Of a DNA stretch of 64,000 bases, positions 20,742-32,621 are shown in pieces. Both the position numbers and the translations under genes were made by a program. Under the pieces are notes generated by a model that was not told the DNA's origin, made no database searches, and saw nothing but the letters and a program-made list of their open reading frames with translations. The DNA comes from Calamus simplicifolius (lineage: Eukaryota > Streptophyta > Magnoliopsida > Arecales > Arecaceae). Location: assembly GCA_900491605.1 (NCBI GenBank), contig UESW01004255.1, positions 570,866 to 634,865 on the forward strand, read 5' to 3'. Numbering within the stretch: position 1 is the first letter of the stretch; the number at the start of each line of letters is the position of its first letter.

Positions 20742-22760
20742 GATGATTACTTCGCCACCGAGATCAAGGCACACACCGATATCAATATGAAGTACGCCGG
20801 AAACATCTTCTTCTGTAGAGTCCCAAACGGGTGCCTTGCCAAATTCCTTCAATTTTGGGGAAAAATTAATCAAAATATGAAGAGAACAACGTACAACAAA
20901 ATTACTCCAAAAAATACTTCTTTTTCCCATTGTTTTACTTCAGAAAACATAAATAACATAAACGAAGAAAAAGAATCAAATTCGCTCAAAATCTTCCCAT
21001 TTTTTTCAAAAATTCCCCCTCCCCCCCCCCCCAAATAAAACAGATTTTTTAAGAATTGGGACGGGTACCTGAACATGATGATGTTGCCGCTGATAAAGGT
21101 GACCCAGAGGGCGGCGCCCCAGCAGGTAGTGAAAAAGAGGAGGTGGGCGCCGCTGATGAAGGTGACCCAGAGGGCGGCGCCCTAGCAGGTGGCAAAGCAG
21201 AGGAGGTGAACGCCGCTGATGAAGGTGACCCAGATGGCGGCGCCCCAGCAGGTGGCGAAGTAGAGGAGGTGGGCGCCGCTGATGAAGGTGACCCAGAAGG
21301 CAGCGCCCCAGTAGGTGGCAAAGCAGAGGAGGTGGGCGCCGCCGATGAAGGTGGCCCAGAGGATGGTGCCCCAGCAGGTGGCGAAGTAGAGGATGTGGGT
21401 GCCGACGATGAAGGTGGCCCAGAGGGTGGCGCTCCAGTAGGTGGCGAAGCAGAGGAGGTGGGCGCCACTGATGAAGGTGACCCAGAGGGCGGCGCCCTAG
21501 CAGATGGTGAAGCAAAGGAGGTGGGCGCCACTGATGAAGGTGACCCAGAGGGCGGCGCCTCAGCAGGTGGCGAAGCAGAGGAGGTGGGTGAGCTTGGCGA
21601 TGGTGATGGCGGCTGCGGGGGAGGAAAAATACTAGTGGATGCTATATTGAGTGGACAACGCTCCATATCCTTCATCTTGTGGGTGAGACAGGATAGTTCA
21701 TCCTGCAGCCTTTGAATCTTAGTTTGCAAGCTATCATGAACCCTTATGGAAGAAGCCAAGTCTGCATGTAGTTGATCAAGTTCCAGTTCTTTAGAGAATA
21801 GCTTCTCTTGCAGTACTTCATGTTCTAATTCATGTCCTTTAACCGAAACTAGTTTCCTTTGAAGAGATATATTTTGCTCTGCAAGATCTCTCGCTCGTTC
21901 CCGAAGCCTCTGCTCCTCCCTGTTCATTCTGTCCATTTCTTTCTCTAAACTTGATCTTAGTTCATTGTTCTGCTCTACCATCCTCCTAGTTCGATTGTCT
22001 AGTTCTTTCTCTAAACTTGATCTCAGTTCATTGTTATGCTCTACCATCTGCTCTACCATCCTCCAAGTTCGAATGTCTAGTTCTTTCTCTAAACTTGATT
22101 TTAGTTCATTGTTCTGCTCTACCATCTGCTCTACCATCCTCCTAGTTCGAATGTCTAGTACTTTCTCTAAACTTGATCTCAGTTTATTGTTCTGCTCTAC
22201 CATCCTCCTAGTTCTAATCCTAGTTCTAATTTCTAGTTTTAACTTAGCCCATTTCACTTTGGCTGAGGACCTATAGAGAGAGAGATAATAAAACAACTAG
22301 AGATAAGTGTAATGAATTTAACTCAATAAAAGAATTCTTATTCGTGAAAGAGATAATAAAACAACTTACACCGTCAACAAATCCTCGGGTATTTGAGAGC
22401 CATCCTGACTCATTTCGCCTGGAGATGGTGCCTTCCCCTTGCTGGAAGATAGAGGAGCTGTAGATGTTGGGTTGCTGCTCGTGCTGTTGGGCATTTGAGA
22501 GCCATCCTGATTCATTTCGCCTGGAGATGGTGCCTTCCCCTTGCTGGAAGATTCACCTGGAGATGGTGCCTTCCCCTTGTTGGATGGTGCCTTCCCTTTG
22601 CTGGAAGATTTGCCTGGAGATGGTGCCTTCCCTTGGTTGGAAGATTCGCCTGGAGATGGTGCCTTCCCCTTGCTGGAAGATAGTGTAGACGTTGGGTTGC
22701 TGCTCGTGCTATCGGATGATGAAGATATAAATAAATTAAAAACTACTTCAAGAACCACCT
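20742..22760 (-). CDS. Coiled-coil and Pro/Ser-repeat protein, copy 1 (function unknown)
   Basis: Two exons are joined in frame by good splice sites. Exon A ends at GACGGT|GTAAGT (22370). Exon B starts after TCTCTATAG (22270) and runs to a possible donor TTCAG|GTACCC (21069), or to a stop at 21049. Exon A carries 12-residue repeats (SSKGKAPSPGES-like). Exon B has four MVEQNNELRSSLEKELD-type heptad repeats, a long coiled coil including LQEKLFSKELELDQLHADL and LSCLTHKMKDME, then about eight 21-residue PPAGAPPSGSPSSAAPTSSA repeats. The central coiled coil recalls plant coiled-coil proteins of the At2g39300/At3g55060 type, but that is recollection only. The start is uncertain. A possible last exon (KEFGKAPVWDSTEEDVSGVL) at 20742-20850 does not join in phase. 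Confidence 0.5.
21092..21595. repeat. 63-bp in-frame tandem repeat, eight units (copy 1)
   Basis: GATGAAGGTGACCCAGAGGG recurs at exact 63-bp steps (about 21092, 21155, 21218, 21281, 21344, 21407, 21470 and 21533). The - strand reads a Pro/Ser/Ala-rich 21-mer that continues the coiled-coil gene. The + strand is also open and acidic (GDPEGGAPAGGEAEEVGAAD), probably a side effect of the repeat. Confidence 0.92.
22425..22690. repeat. 36-bp in-frame tandem repeats (copy 1)
   Basis: About six units of CCTGGAGATGGTGCCTTCCC plus GCTGGAAGATT, each 36 bp or a multiple of 3, in exon A of the coiled-coil gene. They encode SSKGKAPSPGE on the - strand. Copy 2 has fewer units (44690-44855). Confidence 0.85.
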
Positions 22761-22807
22761 CATATTTGAAACCTGATATGAGGCACAGAAATATCTTCCA
22801 AAAAGAC

Positions 22808-24060
22808 CGATTAGGTTAAGGAGATGGAATGAATTTTTTCTCTCGCTTTTAATGTGGTCGAGAGGAAGGAGAAGGTGAGGTTATGAAGGAAAGTAGCGGC
22901 AATGACTCATATTTACAATTATAATCCTACCATATTTTTCAAGTTGTGGGCCATTAAGGAGATGTTTTCCATTTAAAAATCAATAAACAAAAGTTTCTTT
23001 TCCCTTTAAAATTTCTCTTTTCCTCTAAAAGATATCTTAATTGTACTATAGTTTGTTGCTCATTAATTCCAGTCATGCTCTAAGTAAGGCGAGAATCGTA
23101 TTACTATACATGGAAGAGTCCTAGGCGAGAATCCCAGTCATGCTCTATCTTCTCTCCGTGAAGTGGGGCGAGAATAGTAAGAGTCCTGGGCGAGAATCGT
23201 ATTACTAGATATGGAAGAGTCCTGGGGCGAGGAATCGTATTACGGATATGGAACGGTCTTCTCGAGGAATCGTATTAATTGATATGGAACGGTTACTTAT
23301 GGTTGAAGATATCTTAATTTGCTCATTAATTTCAGCTATGCTCTATCCCCTTTCCTTTTTTTTGTTTTGGTTTCTTATTAAGACGAGAGATAATCCGGCG
23401 GAAATAGAGGTGGGGGAGCTGGCGATCCAATTCCAAGTGAAGCTTTTAAGGTTTAGGAGCGAGCTAANCCGATTAGCTTAAGTAGATGGAATGAATTTTT
23501 CTCTCGCTTTTAATGTCGTCGAGAGGGAGGAGAAGGTGAGGTTATGAAGGAAAGTGGCGGCAATGACTCATATTTACAATTATAATCCTACCATATTTTT
23601 CAAGTTGTGGGCCATTAAGAACGATGAATATGGAGATGTTTTCCATTTAAAAATCAATAAACAAAAGTTTCTCTTTTCCCTTTAAAATTTCTCTTTTCCT
23701 TTAAAAGATATCTTAATTGTACTAACAGTTTGTTGCTCATTAATTCCAGTCATGCTCTATCTTCTCGTGAAGTGGGGCGAGAATCGTCTCGAGAATCGTA
23801 TTACTAGATATGGAAGTCCTGGGCGAGAATCGTATTACTAGGTATGGATGTCCTGGGGAAATCGTATTAATTGATATGGAACGGTTACTTATGGTTGAAG
23901 ATATCTTAATTTGCTCATTAATTTCAGCCATACTCTATCCCCTTTCCTTTTTTTGTTTTTGGTTTCTTATTAAGACGAGAGATAATCCGGCGGAAAATAG
24001 AGGTGGGGGAGCTGGCGATCCAATTCCAAACGAAGCTTTTAACGGTTTAGGAGCGAGCTA
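22808..24060. repeat. 660-bp tandem duplication, only in copy 1, with an N at the junction
   Basis: A unit running from CCGATTAGGTTAAG (22808) to GGAGCGAGCTA (about 23467) is repeated at 23469-24060. Copy 2 has it once (44978-45660). The single ambiguous base of this stretch (23468) sits exactly at the junction. Within the units, GGCGAGAATCGTATTACTGG words repeat irregularly. No gene seen. Confidence 0.8.
23468..23468. other. Single ambiguous base
   Basis: One N at the junction of the copy-1-specific 660-bp tandem duplication. Confidence 0.99.
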
Positions 24061-26395
24061 AAAAGGCATGGTATTTTCTAGGATCGTGCAACAGAATTTA
24101 AACCAATTAAGTTTTTGGTCCATAGAGCCTAATCGGATCAAATTTGTAAGGGTTGTTTTGTATACGGTAAACTTGGAAAGATAATTACAGTGATTAATTC
24201 AGAATCATAATTATATCCAATTCCAAGTGAGGCTTTTAAGGCTTTTGTAGGTATGTTTTGTATACGGTAAACTTGCAAAGATTAAAGTGATTCAGAATCA
24301 TAATTAGATCATTCCAATTTGATTTTTCTATTTAAAGAGTGATACTATCACTATTGGATTAGGATAATCCTAATCCAGGTAGGAATGCTAATTAATTGCT
24401 AAATCAGAGTGATGATAGTGATTTTTATCCCAAAAAATAAGATAATTTTATCTCTATATTATCACTATCTCCCTTTAAATTATAATAACATTATATAATA
24501 TAATATTATATAATATATATAATAATAATATAGTAATTTAATTATATATAATATATAATTATGTAATTATTGTTATATAGTATATATTTTAATATTTATT
24601 ACATATACTATTAATAATTATTAATATAAAATTATTATTACAATTATCATAATATATATTGATGTAGTAATTAATCTTATATTATTATGTATATTTATAA
24701 TATAATAAATATTAATTATTATTATTATTATTATAGCATATATTATGATATACTTAATTATATAATATATTATATATAATACATAATATTTATGATATCA
24801 TTAATGATAGTATTAATCTTATATTATAATATATTTGTACATAATATAATATCTAATACAATATTTTTACTATATAAAGTATATTATGCAAATAGGTCTT
24901 CAAAGGTATTACCGGTATTATGGACATGGTGACCTTCCATTTTCATGATATAATAATATAATGATCACTAATGATTTTTAATTTTAAAATATTTCATACT
25001 AAATGAGGTTATGCTGGGTCAAGAGTGATCCTATCATATGCTTATGCAAATTTAGGACTAGATCTAGGCTTAAAAAATAAGCCGCTTAGCATAGCTAAAA
25101 AATTTAATATATATATTAATTCTTTATGATATTTACTATTTTTAAAAAGATTTTATAAAAAATTCTTACTTTTTTTAGAACATTTCATATTTCAGTCAAA
25201 AAAATAGCCACTTAAAAAATAAAAAATTTCGACCTCATTACACGTTAACAGTTTGTCTGCTCATTAATTCCAGCCGTGCTCCATCTTGTCTCTGTGAAGT
25301 GGGGCAAGGAATCGTTTGGCAGCGAAGCGAGCATGCCCCTTTCCTTTTTTTTGTTTTTGGTTTCGGAGATAATCCGGCGGAAAAATGGAAATGGGGGAGC
25401 TGGCGATCCAATTCAAGCGAGGCTTTTAAGGCTTTTGTAAGGTATGTTTTGTATACGGTAAACTTGCAAAGATTATAGTGATTCAGAATCATAATTAGAT
25501 CATTCCATTTGATTTTTCTATTTAAAGAGTGATATACTATCACTATTGGATTAGGATAATCCAATCCTAATCCCATCAAGAAGGTAGGAATGCTAATTGC
25601 TAAATTAGTGATTTTTATCCAAAAAAAATAAGATAATTTGGTCTATATATTTATCACTATCTCCCTTTAAATTATAATAACATGATATAATATAATATTA
25701 TAATATTATAATTATGTAATATTAATTATTGTTATATATATATTTAATAATAATTATGTAATATTATTACAATTATCATAATATATAATATTGATGTAGT
25801 AATTAATCTTATATTATGTATATTTATAATATATAATAAATATTTATTATTATTATTATTAGCATAATATTATGATATACTTAATTATATATATATTATA
25901 TATTACATAATTTTTATTTATGATATCATTAATGATAGTATTAATCTTATATTATATATAATTTGTAAATAATATAATATCTAATACAATATTTTTAGTA
26001 TATAAAGTATATTATGCAAATAGGTCTTCAAAGGTATTACCGGTATTATGGACATGGTGACCTTCCATTCTCATGATATAATAAATAATGATCACTAATG
26101 ATTTTTAATTATTAAAATATTTCATACTAAATGAGGTTATGCTTGGTAAAGAGTGATCCTATCACATGATTAACTAAATAGCACCATATTTCATACTAAA
26201 TGAGGTTATGCAAATTTAGGACTAGATCTAGGCTTAAAAAATAAGCCGCTTAGCATAGCTAAAAAATTTAATATATATATTAATTATTTGATATTTACTA
26301 TTTTTAAAAATATTTTAAAAAATTCTTACTTTTTATTAGAACATTTCATATTTGAGTCAAAAAAAAAGCCACTTAAAAATAAAAAAATATTTATA
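24061..26395. repeat. AT-rich region with a 1.19-kb tandem duplication (copy 1)
   Basis: GTATGTTTTGTATACGG at 24251 recurs at 25442, and similarity continues through the AT dinucleotide-rich core (24470-24890 and 25670-26000), GGTCTTCAAAGGTATTACCGG and AATAAGCCGCTTAGCATAGC. The same pair is present in copy 2 at 45851 and 47041, so this duplication is older than the large one. No gene. Confidence 0.8.
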
Positions 26396-27360
26396 ACAAA
26401 ACAATAGAATTTAAGTAATATAATAATAAAATCTACCATTCCTTAGCAGCTAAGCTAACATTGTTAGAGCAAATTAAACATAATAATCTTATCTTTTTAG
26501 TAATATGACCATCAAAGAAACATAAGATTTCTAATAATGTTTTATCACTTTAAACCAAATACCACCTTCACATATAAAATGTCCTCTCCATAGACTAGCA
26601 AGGAAAAGTCTTGCTGCATCGAGGGCGGAGTAGCAAGTGTGCACCGACCCCGGTGATTGGCGTGCGTCGTATGCGTGCGCATGCCAGGGATAAAATCGTT
26701 CTTTTCTGCTTTGGCATATGCTCGCGCGCGGCACGGGCCAATTACCGGGTGCAATGCAGCTTTTGCTGCACCGCCCCTAGTGCAGCAAGACTTTTTCAGA
26801 CTAGCGATTGAAATATCATACATTTGAGCCTAGCCCAACCTAGCCTTGACAAAGCCCAAGCCGTCAAAAGCCAGGCACGAACCATTTGGGTCTAGTTAGG
26901 CTTTGGGGGCAAAAAAAAAAAAAAAAACAGCACGCATGAAGACCCAGACAAGTTACAAAGGAAAGTCTTGTTGTTGGCACGCGCTGTGGGCATGCATGTC
27001 AAAAACAAAAATATCTTTTTTTGTTTAGGCATGTGCACATGTGCCAATTGTTAGGCATGGTACAAGACTTCCCCCAAGTTACAACTCGGGAGTGTTGGGT
27101 CAATACGGCACGTGGCCGTTTGGTCCGCAAATTTAACGGTTGTTCCATAGCCCATAAAATTTGAACTCCTGGGGCTCGGCAGGACCTGCGACCCATGGCC
27201 CTGGGGTTCGTGCAATTTTTTTTTGATTTTTAATTTTTTATATGTTAAATTGACTAAATATGGTAAAATATAATTATTTAGGACTATTGAAAGAGGTATT
27301 TTTGTAAAAATTCTCGACGCAGCCTCAAACTCCTGGATTTTTGTCATTGTTGAAAGTGCT
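26396..27360. other. Intergenic, no gene seen (copy 1)
   Basis: Includes a TGCTGCA/GCAGCAAG-rich stretch at 26610-26790 and an A-run at 26911-26928. Short open frames are not conserved motifs. The counterpart in copy 2 is 48030-48990. Confidence 0.45.
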
Positions 27361-30324
27361 AAAATCATTGCGAAAAACTTTCCGCAATGAATTTAAATTC
27401 GTAACCATTCATTACAGAAGGTCTGAAGCCCAAATCACTACTTTTAGCAATGAATAAAATTCATCATAGAAAGTATACCTTTTGCAACGAAAACATTTCT
27501 TTACTAAATTAAGAAAATTTATTGCTACTACTTCCCAAAAAAATGCAATAATTAGTTAGTTTCCACAACGAATTTATTTCCATTGCTGAAACAAAATGCG
27601 TTGCTAAATATTTTCTGTAATGAATGTTTTATTTAGTCAAATTCGTTATTGAATATAAGTTTCCGCAACGAATTTAGTTTCGTTGCTAAAACAAACTTCG
27701 TTGCTAAATATTTTCTACAACGAATGTTTTATTTAGTCAAATTTGTTACTAAATATGAGTTTCTACAACGAATTTAGTTTCATTGTGGAAAAGAGATCGT
27801 TGCTAAATAATTTTTTTCATTACAAATTAATTTAAAATTATTACAAATATAATTTGTTCCTAATATTAAATTCGTTGTGGAAAGTCAAGTTTGTTACAAA
27901 TGACTCTAAATAGCATTAATAATATATAACAATGAAGTTTAAAATCCAAAATAAAACTGAAATGATTTACAGCAAAATAAAGTATCCGATATCAGCTTAA
28001 AAAAAAAGATGAAAGAGTGAAATATGCCTGGACAAATCAAACTCTCTCATCCAAGATGTCAGTTGGAGATGGAGGTGGAGGGTTGCTCGACGATGCAACT
28101 TGTGAAGTCTCAATCACAGTCATGCGGGCCATAACATTCTCTAGCACCGAGGACATGGTGCCGATCTTTTCGTTGGCTTGCTAAAGCTGCTGAACAAGCT
28201 CATCATAAAAGGGTCGACCGACATTATTGGTCATAGAAGAGTCAACAAACTATCTCTCCCCTAAATTGATGACTAATCTGAATACGCGACCATCCTAGAG
28301 CATATGCTGATCGAGGCCCCAAAACCTTCTACTTAATTTAAAGGTCAGTGAGCTAGTTCTCTAAGTCATTCTTGTATGTCATCATCTGGGCCTATCAGAG
28401 AAAAATATGAAATAAAAAAAGACATCATTTCCACAACAACAATATGGACAAAACATCATAGTTTAGAATTAGATACTTATATATTGATCTCGACATATGT
28501 CGGATGTCCACTTGACTATCTTCTCGTCATGGCGAAAGCTCCTTCCAACTTTTGATATGATCAACAGTGATATCCCTATTACGCTGAACATGATGGTTTG
28601 CCGTTGACACTGATCCATTCTTAGTCTTTGCCTTTCTATTACGGAGGTTCTTAATATTCTTCTCTCGCCTTTCCTATAATAAGAAAATAAATAACTAGTA
28701 ACTTTGAAGCATGAAAATCTAACAAATGAACACAAAAAATTCATGACTCAATAAAACAATGTAATCAATCATACCTGCCATTCTTTTGACCTTTAATTTT
28801 GACTAAGAACTTTCAATCTTTAGGTTTACAATATGGATGGGGCTTTGCATAAGCATCTGCATCTGAGAGCTTGTCCATCTCCTTTTGCAAGTACCAAGCA
28901 TAAAACTTGTGCTTTTGTTGCTTCCATGCCTCGTTTAACTGCTTTTCAATAATGTATCTTACCTTTTTATTTGTCAGATCAATATCCCAATCATCCTAGA
29001 AGAAAATTAAATCAGCGATTACATATCAAGAAATCCCAACACATTAACAAACATGTATTTTCAATAATAATAATGTATTTTCATAACTGTTTAGGATATT
29101 ATAAGAAACTAAGACCTTTAAAATAAAAGGACATACTGTTGCCTTTTTCCGTAGTGTTTGTTTTTTATGCTTAGGAATGTTTTTCCACTCGCGATACTGA
29201 AAAGATGCTTCTTATCGAGCAACAATCCCACAACCATTGTTGAATTGGACTGCATTGCCACCAAGAGGATACTTGCCATGCAATGGCTTATTATCTACAC
29301 CCAAGAGGATACTTTTCATGCAAGCATGGCAAAGTGATCTAGGTAAGCATTAAGCAGGAGCCCCAACCATCGTACACTGCCCTATCTAATCAATGAATTC
29401 ACCTCCTATTAAAGAACATGACAAATTCAAGAGATAAATATTGATAATAACCTGTTTTCCAAGCACATCAATATGAATGTATCAACAAAACCTGCTTAAT
29501 TAGCAATCCAGGAACAGAAATATCTTAATTCCGGAATTCAAAAGGTAGCAAGGTAGTGGCAATAGTGAAGCTAGCGGAGTTATAGGAATGTAGTTGTGTT
29601 ATCAGTTACAAACATCCAGAAACTGATAGGCTTTGAATTTTGAACAAGCCCACGCATGAAACATGCATCCCTACCAATCTAGCTATAAGACACTAGTAAT
29701 GCCATAATAGCATTACTACGGATTTTTTGCACAAATAAAATTTTTTGCACAACTTATTTGACTTTCTTACTATAGTATCAGCATGAAAGCCCCAAAGATA
29801 TCTACAACTTCATAAAGCTTTATCGTCCCCTTTGGTCTTGAGATCAAGTATATGGAGGAGCTCCCTTTTTTCTAAAAAGGGGACGAGATTTATGGGCTTT
29901 GGACTCTAAAAAAATGGAAAAAGAGTCCCTGCTACATCTCACGAACATTTTATCAAACGGATGTCCTTCAATAACCTAAACAGGAGATCTTCACTTCCCA
30001 AACTTACCGCTAACACCTCCCACAACTCCGTCAGGGGCGAGTAGGAGGGCCATGGTCGTCCTGGTCGAGATGGAGGTTGATACCATGCGAGCAGAGGGCG
30101 TTGAGAATGGCCCAGATCTTGGTGCGGTTGTTGAACCCCTTCTTCTCCACCTCCTTAGCTGCGTCGGCATGTATCAATTCTTGATGTCGATGAGGGGAGT
30201 CTACCGACCGAAGGTCTTGCGCCAACTACCTAGATGGCTGGCCGACCATCACCAGGCATTAGCCGGCTGTGGCCTGATCGGGCCAGGGTAGAATGACACG
30301 GCTTAAGGGCTTCGGTCTCACATC
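27361..30324 (-). mobile_element. CACTA remnant with Ptta-type ORF, copy 1
   Basis: Subterminal-type repeats at 27361-27900 (TTCGTTGCTAAA, ACAACGAAT, both orientations) are followed on the - strand by pieces of a Ptta/En-Spm protein. These are a C-terminal EKIGTMSSVLENVMARMTVI...PPPPSPTDIL at about 28045-28185, preceded by an in-frame TAG at about 28180, and an upstream segment WDIDLTNKKVRYIIEKQLNE and AWKQQKHKFYAWYLQKEMDK at about 28840-28985. The gene is broken by several stops. A CACTAC word at 27436 could be an end but has no proven partner. Copy 1 stops at 30324, inside this element. Confidence 0.65.
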
Positions 30325-31768
30325 AATATTTTGCATGAACAACTTAATTAATAAAAATTGGATGCTAAAGACTGTTAGGTGGTGAGACAAAGGATAATCT
30401 ATTTTGTGGTGGCAGTGGAAGGCTAAAAATAAAATTAACTTAAAAGAAAGGTTAAACATAACCTGTTTAATGCATGGGCTGAGGTTTTATTGGCATGCCA
30501 GCAGTGGAAATAGAAGGATAGGGCTCTCTACATCGCGCATGATGCAGGTGCATCCTGCATCGCATACGGTGATTAATTTGGTGTCAACGCATAATCTTGG
30601 GCCATTTGGTGTTTGTGAAATTCCTGGAAAATTATGCAGTGGCTTCAGGAGTTCTGGTCTGCCCATTATATTAGGATTCTATAGCACTTTCTGAATTAGA
30701 CTCAAGATTTTTATACATTCATCAGGGCTCCGAATATGCAGGTCTCGTAGATGCTTTTTACCCCCCTCTGCAGGTTAGGTTCCAGACCCTCCTCTAAACT
30801 AAGTGTTTTTATTCTTATTTACTCTATTATTTGTATGGGATTTGATAGATTTCGTTTTCTCCTGGTTGTGCCAGAACTCTGTGAAGAGTAGTCTGGTCAT
30901 TAAAATGTCCAGCTATAAAATACAGCTTACAAAGATTCCAGTCAAAAAGACTGTCCAATTAAAATAGTAGAGATATGGCATTATCTTGATATTACAATAT
31001 TTAATTTCATTTATATGATCGTCCTAATTGGTCATGGTTTTGTTTTGTCAATATGATCCCACTGGTGATCAAATTACAAGTTGGTGTTCTGCGCACTGGG
31101 TGTACGCTTAGACTCTTCCTTTCACAGAAAAATATGTGCATGTAAATCATTTGGACCCAGAAGAATGATAACTAATAGAGCTCATTCTGTTATATTTCTG
31201 AAGCAATCCCTTTTCCTGTTGCTGAGGAAGCACATCTCTTAGAGCTGGAAGTACATAAAACTGAGAAAAAATATTTCTACTAGTTTCTTGCCAGACAGAA
31301 TTATTGTTCATAAACTAATGTCTGCATTATAAACCAGCAAAGTAAATGGAACATCTAAATGCAGATGGAAAATATTGATTATAAAAAGTGGAGAACGTTG
31401 CTACAAATTAGAAGTTAAATATTCTTTATCACACTGACCGCATTCATAACTGACTGCATGCATAGCCATGCGCACTTTTCTCAGTTACAAGGTTTTAAAG
31501 TTGGTTGTGCGACCTGTTGACAGAGTCCAGCATTAAGGATCTTTGAACGTGATCAACAAGAAAACATGACTTGCAACCATAAGGATTAGCATTTTACTTC
31601 ATTATAACATGACAGTTTGCCAAGGCGACTCTACTGGAAGCTCCCTTTGCGCCTTCCAGTTGGGAACCTCTATCCTTTCTAAGTGGTGTTAGACTATGTT
31701 TTTGGACTCTTTTGATTACATGAAATGGACCGAAAATCTACATCATTGTTGCTTTGGTAACTGACAAG
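30325..31768. other. Single-copy spacer, no confident gene
   Basis: This begins the 5.3-kb region that is not duplicated. An open frame at 30404-30694 (+) matches no family I know. AT-rich otherwise. Confidence 0.45.
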
Positions 31769-31879
31769 TTGAACTTTGAAACCCAGAAAGAGAAGGCTGC
31801 GCAGGATGAACCAGAGGACATTGATCCTGATGTGGCTGCCATGATGGGATTTGGAGGTTTCCGGTCATCCAAGAAGTGA
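31769..31879 (+). pseudogene. Terminal exon of a ZMAT2/SNU23-like splicing factor
   Basis: After a possible acceptor (CTGACAAG|TT) the frame reads LNFETQKEKAAQDEPEDIDP then DVAAMMGFGGFRSSKK and TGA at 31877-31879. The acidic lead followed by DPDVAAMMGFGGFRSSKK is the conserved C-terminus of ZMAT2, the matrin-type zinc-finger homologue of yeast Snu23 in the U4/U6.U5 tri-snRNP. No upstream exons with the zinc finger were recognised between 30325 and 31768, so this is either a gene fragment or the last exon of a gene whose start was displaced by the duplication. Confidence 0.55.
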
Positions 31880-32621
31880 GGAGTGCTTCATCGAAGTCTT
31901 TCAGTACAAGACACTCAACATTTGCTGGCACCATCATCCAATGAGAAATATAGCAGACTAATTACGTCCCAGCAGTGCACTGTTTTGCTTCTGGAATTGT
32001 AATACGATGATCATGAATGGCTGTAGACGACTTTCTAAATCTCACGGAATTGAAGGTTTGCTATGTGAATGTTCCTACTGTCAAAGTTAAAATGATCTAT
32101 ATTCTACGAAATTTGTGATTTTCAATGAATATGCTCTCTAGTCTATTCGATAGTTCAGGAATGCTATCCCTGTAATTCTATGAAAGGGCATGTACTTGCT
32201 GATTTTGAGAGAAAAAAAGTCCAAATTGATCTGTTTGCTATGGTGCTATGTTCTCGTATATTCAGGAAATGAACAAATTGGAATATCAAAATTCGGTGTG
32301 TTTTTATTTTGTTCCAACTCCTAAGCTGAAAATTGGTTCCCCTCGGGTTGTGAAAGCAGCACACATGCTGTAGTCACCTTGATACAACCCACCCTCTGGT
32401 TGTTTATTGGGAGAAAGCTTTTTTTTTTTTGCTCCTATGTGCAAGTAAGTGTGGAAAACAATGTGCGCATGTACTTCTTTCTTCTTTCCATAAACATGCG
32501 ATGAAATCAGTCATCCACAAAATTAATCTTGCGCATTTAAGATTCAAGCTCTACGTGAAGCAAAATTCTGAGTCCAATTCGGAGTCTCGAAAGTGAGGCA
32601 AAGGGGGACCTTATCAATAGC
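31880..32621. other. Spacer, possible 3' UTR then upstream region of the PPR gene
   Basis: AT-rich sequence with no protein-like frame. The first part may be the 3' untranslated region of the preceding exon and the last part the 5' region of the PPR gene. No clear TATA box was identified. Confidence 0.4.

Larger units (their letters stand above)
13729..30324. repeat. Large duplicated segment, copy 1
   Basis: From TCCTTTTTTTATAG at 13729 the sequence matches copy 2 (from 35628) nearly base for base through to CGGTCTCACATC at 30324. Copy 1 is about 16.6 kb. Differences by eye are about 0.5-1% near the TAF13 exons and about 2% in the CACTA remnant, plus indels: a 352-bp deletion at 18812, an extra 660-bp tandem duplication at 22808-24060, and absence of the Sirevirus element found in copy 2. 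Orientation is the same in both copies. Confidence 0.95.

Noticed and set aside
20742..20850. Last exon of the coiled-coil gene (KEFGKAPVWDSTEEDVSG)
   Set aside because: Acceptors near 20850 do not keep phase with the donor at 21069. Kept only as a note in the gene entry.
21056..21715. 220-codon acidic GDPEGGAPAGGEAEEVGAAD-repeat frame on the + strand
   Set aside because: It lies opposite the Pro/Ser repeats of the coiled-coil gene. The 63-bp repeat keeps both strands open. The - strand has the spliced coiled coil and is the better reading.
13729..30324. Whole duplicated segment as a giant transposon (Helitron or similar)
   Set aside because: The left edge starts with TC but the right edge lacks CTRR and a hairpin. 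The edges fall inside a TAF13 intron and inside a CACTA element, so a genomic duplication is simpler.
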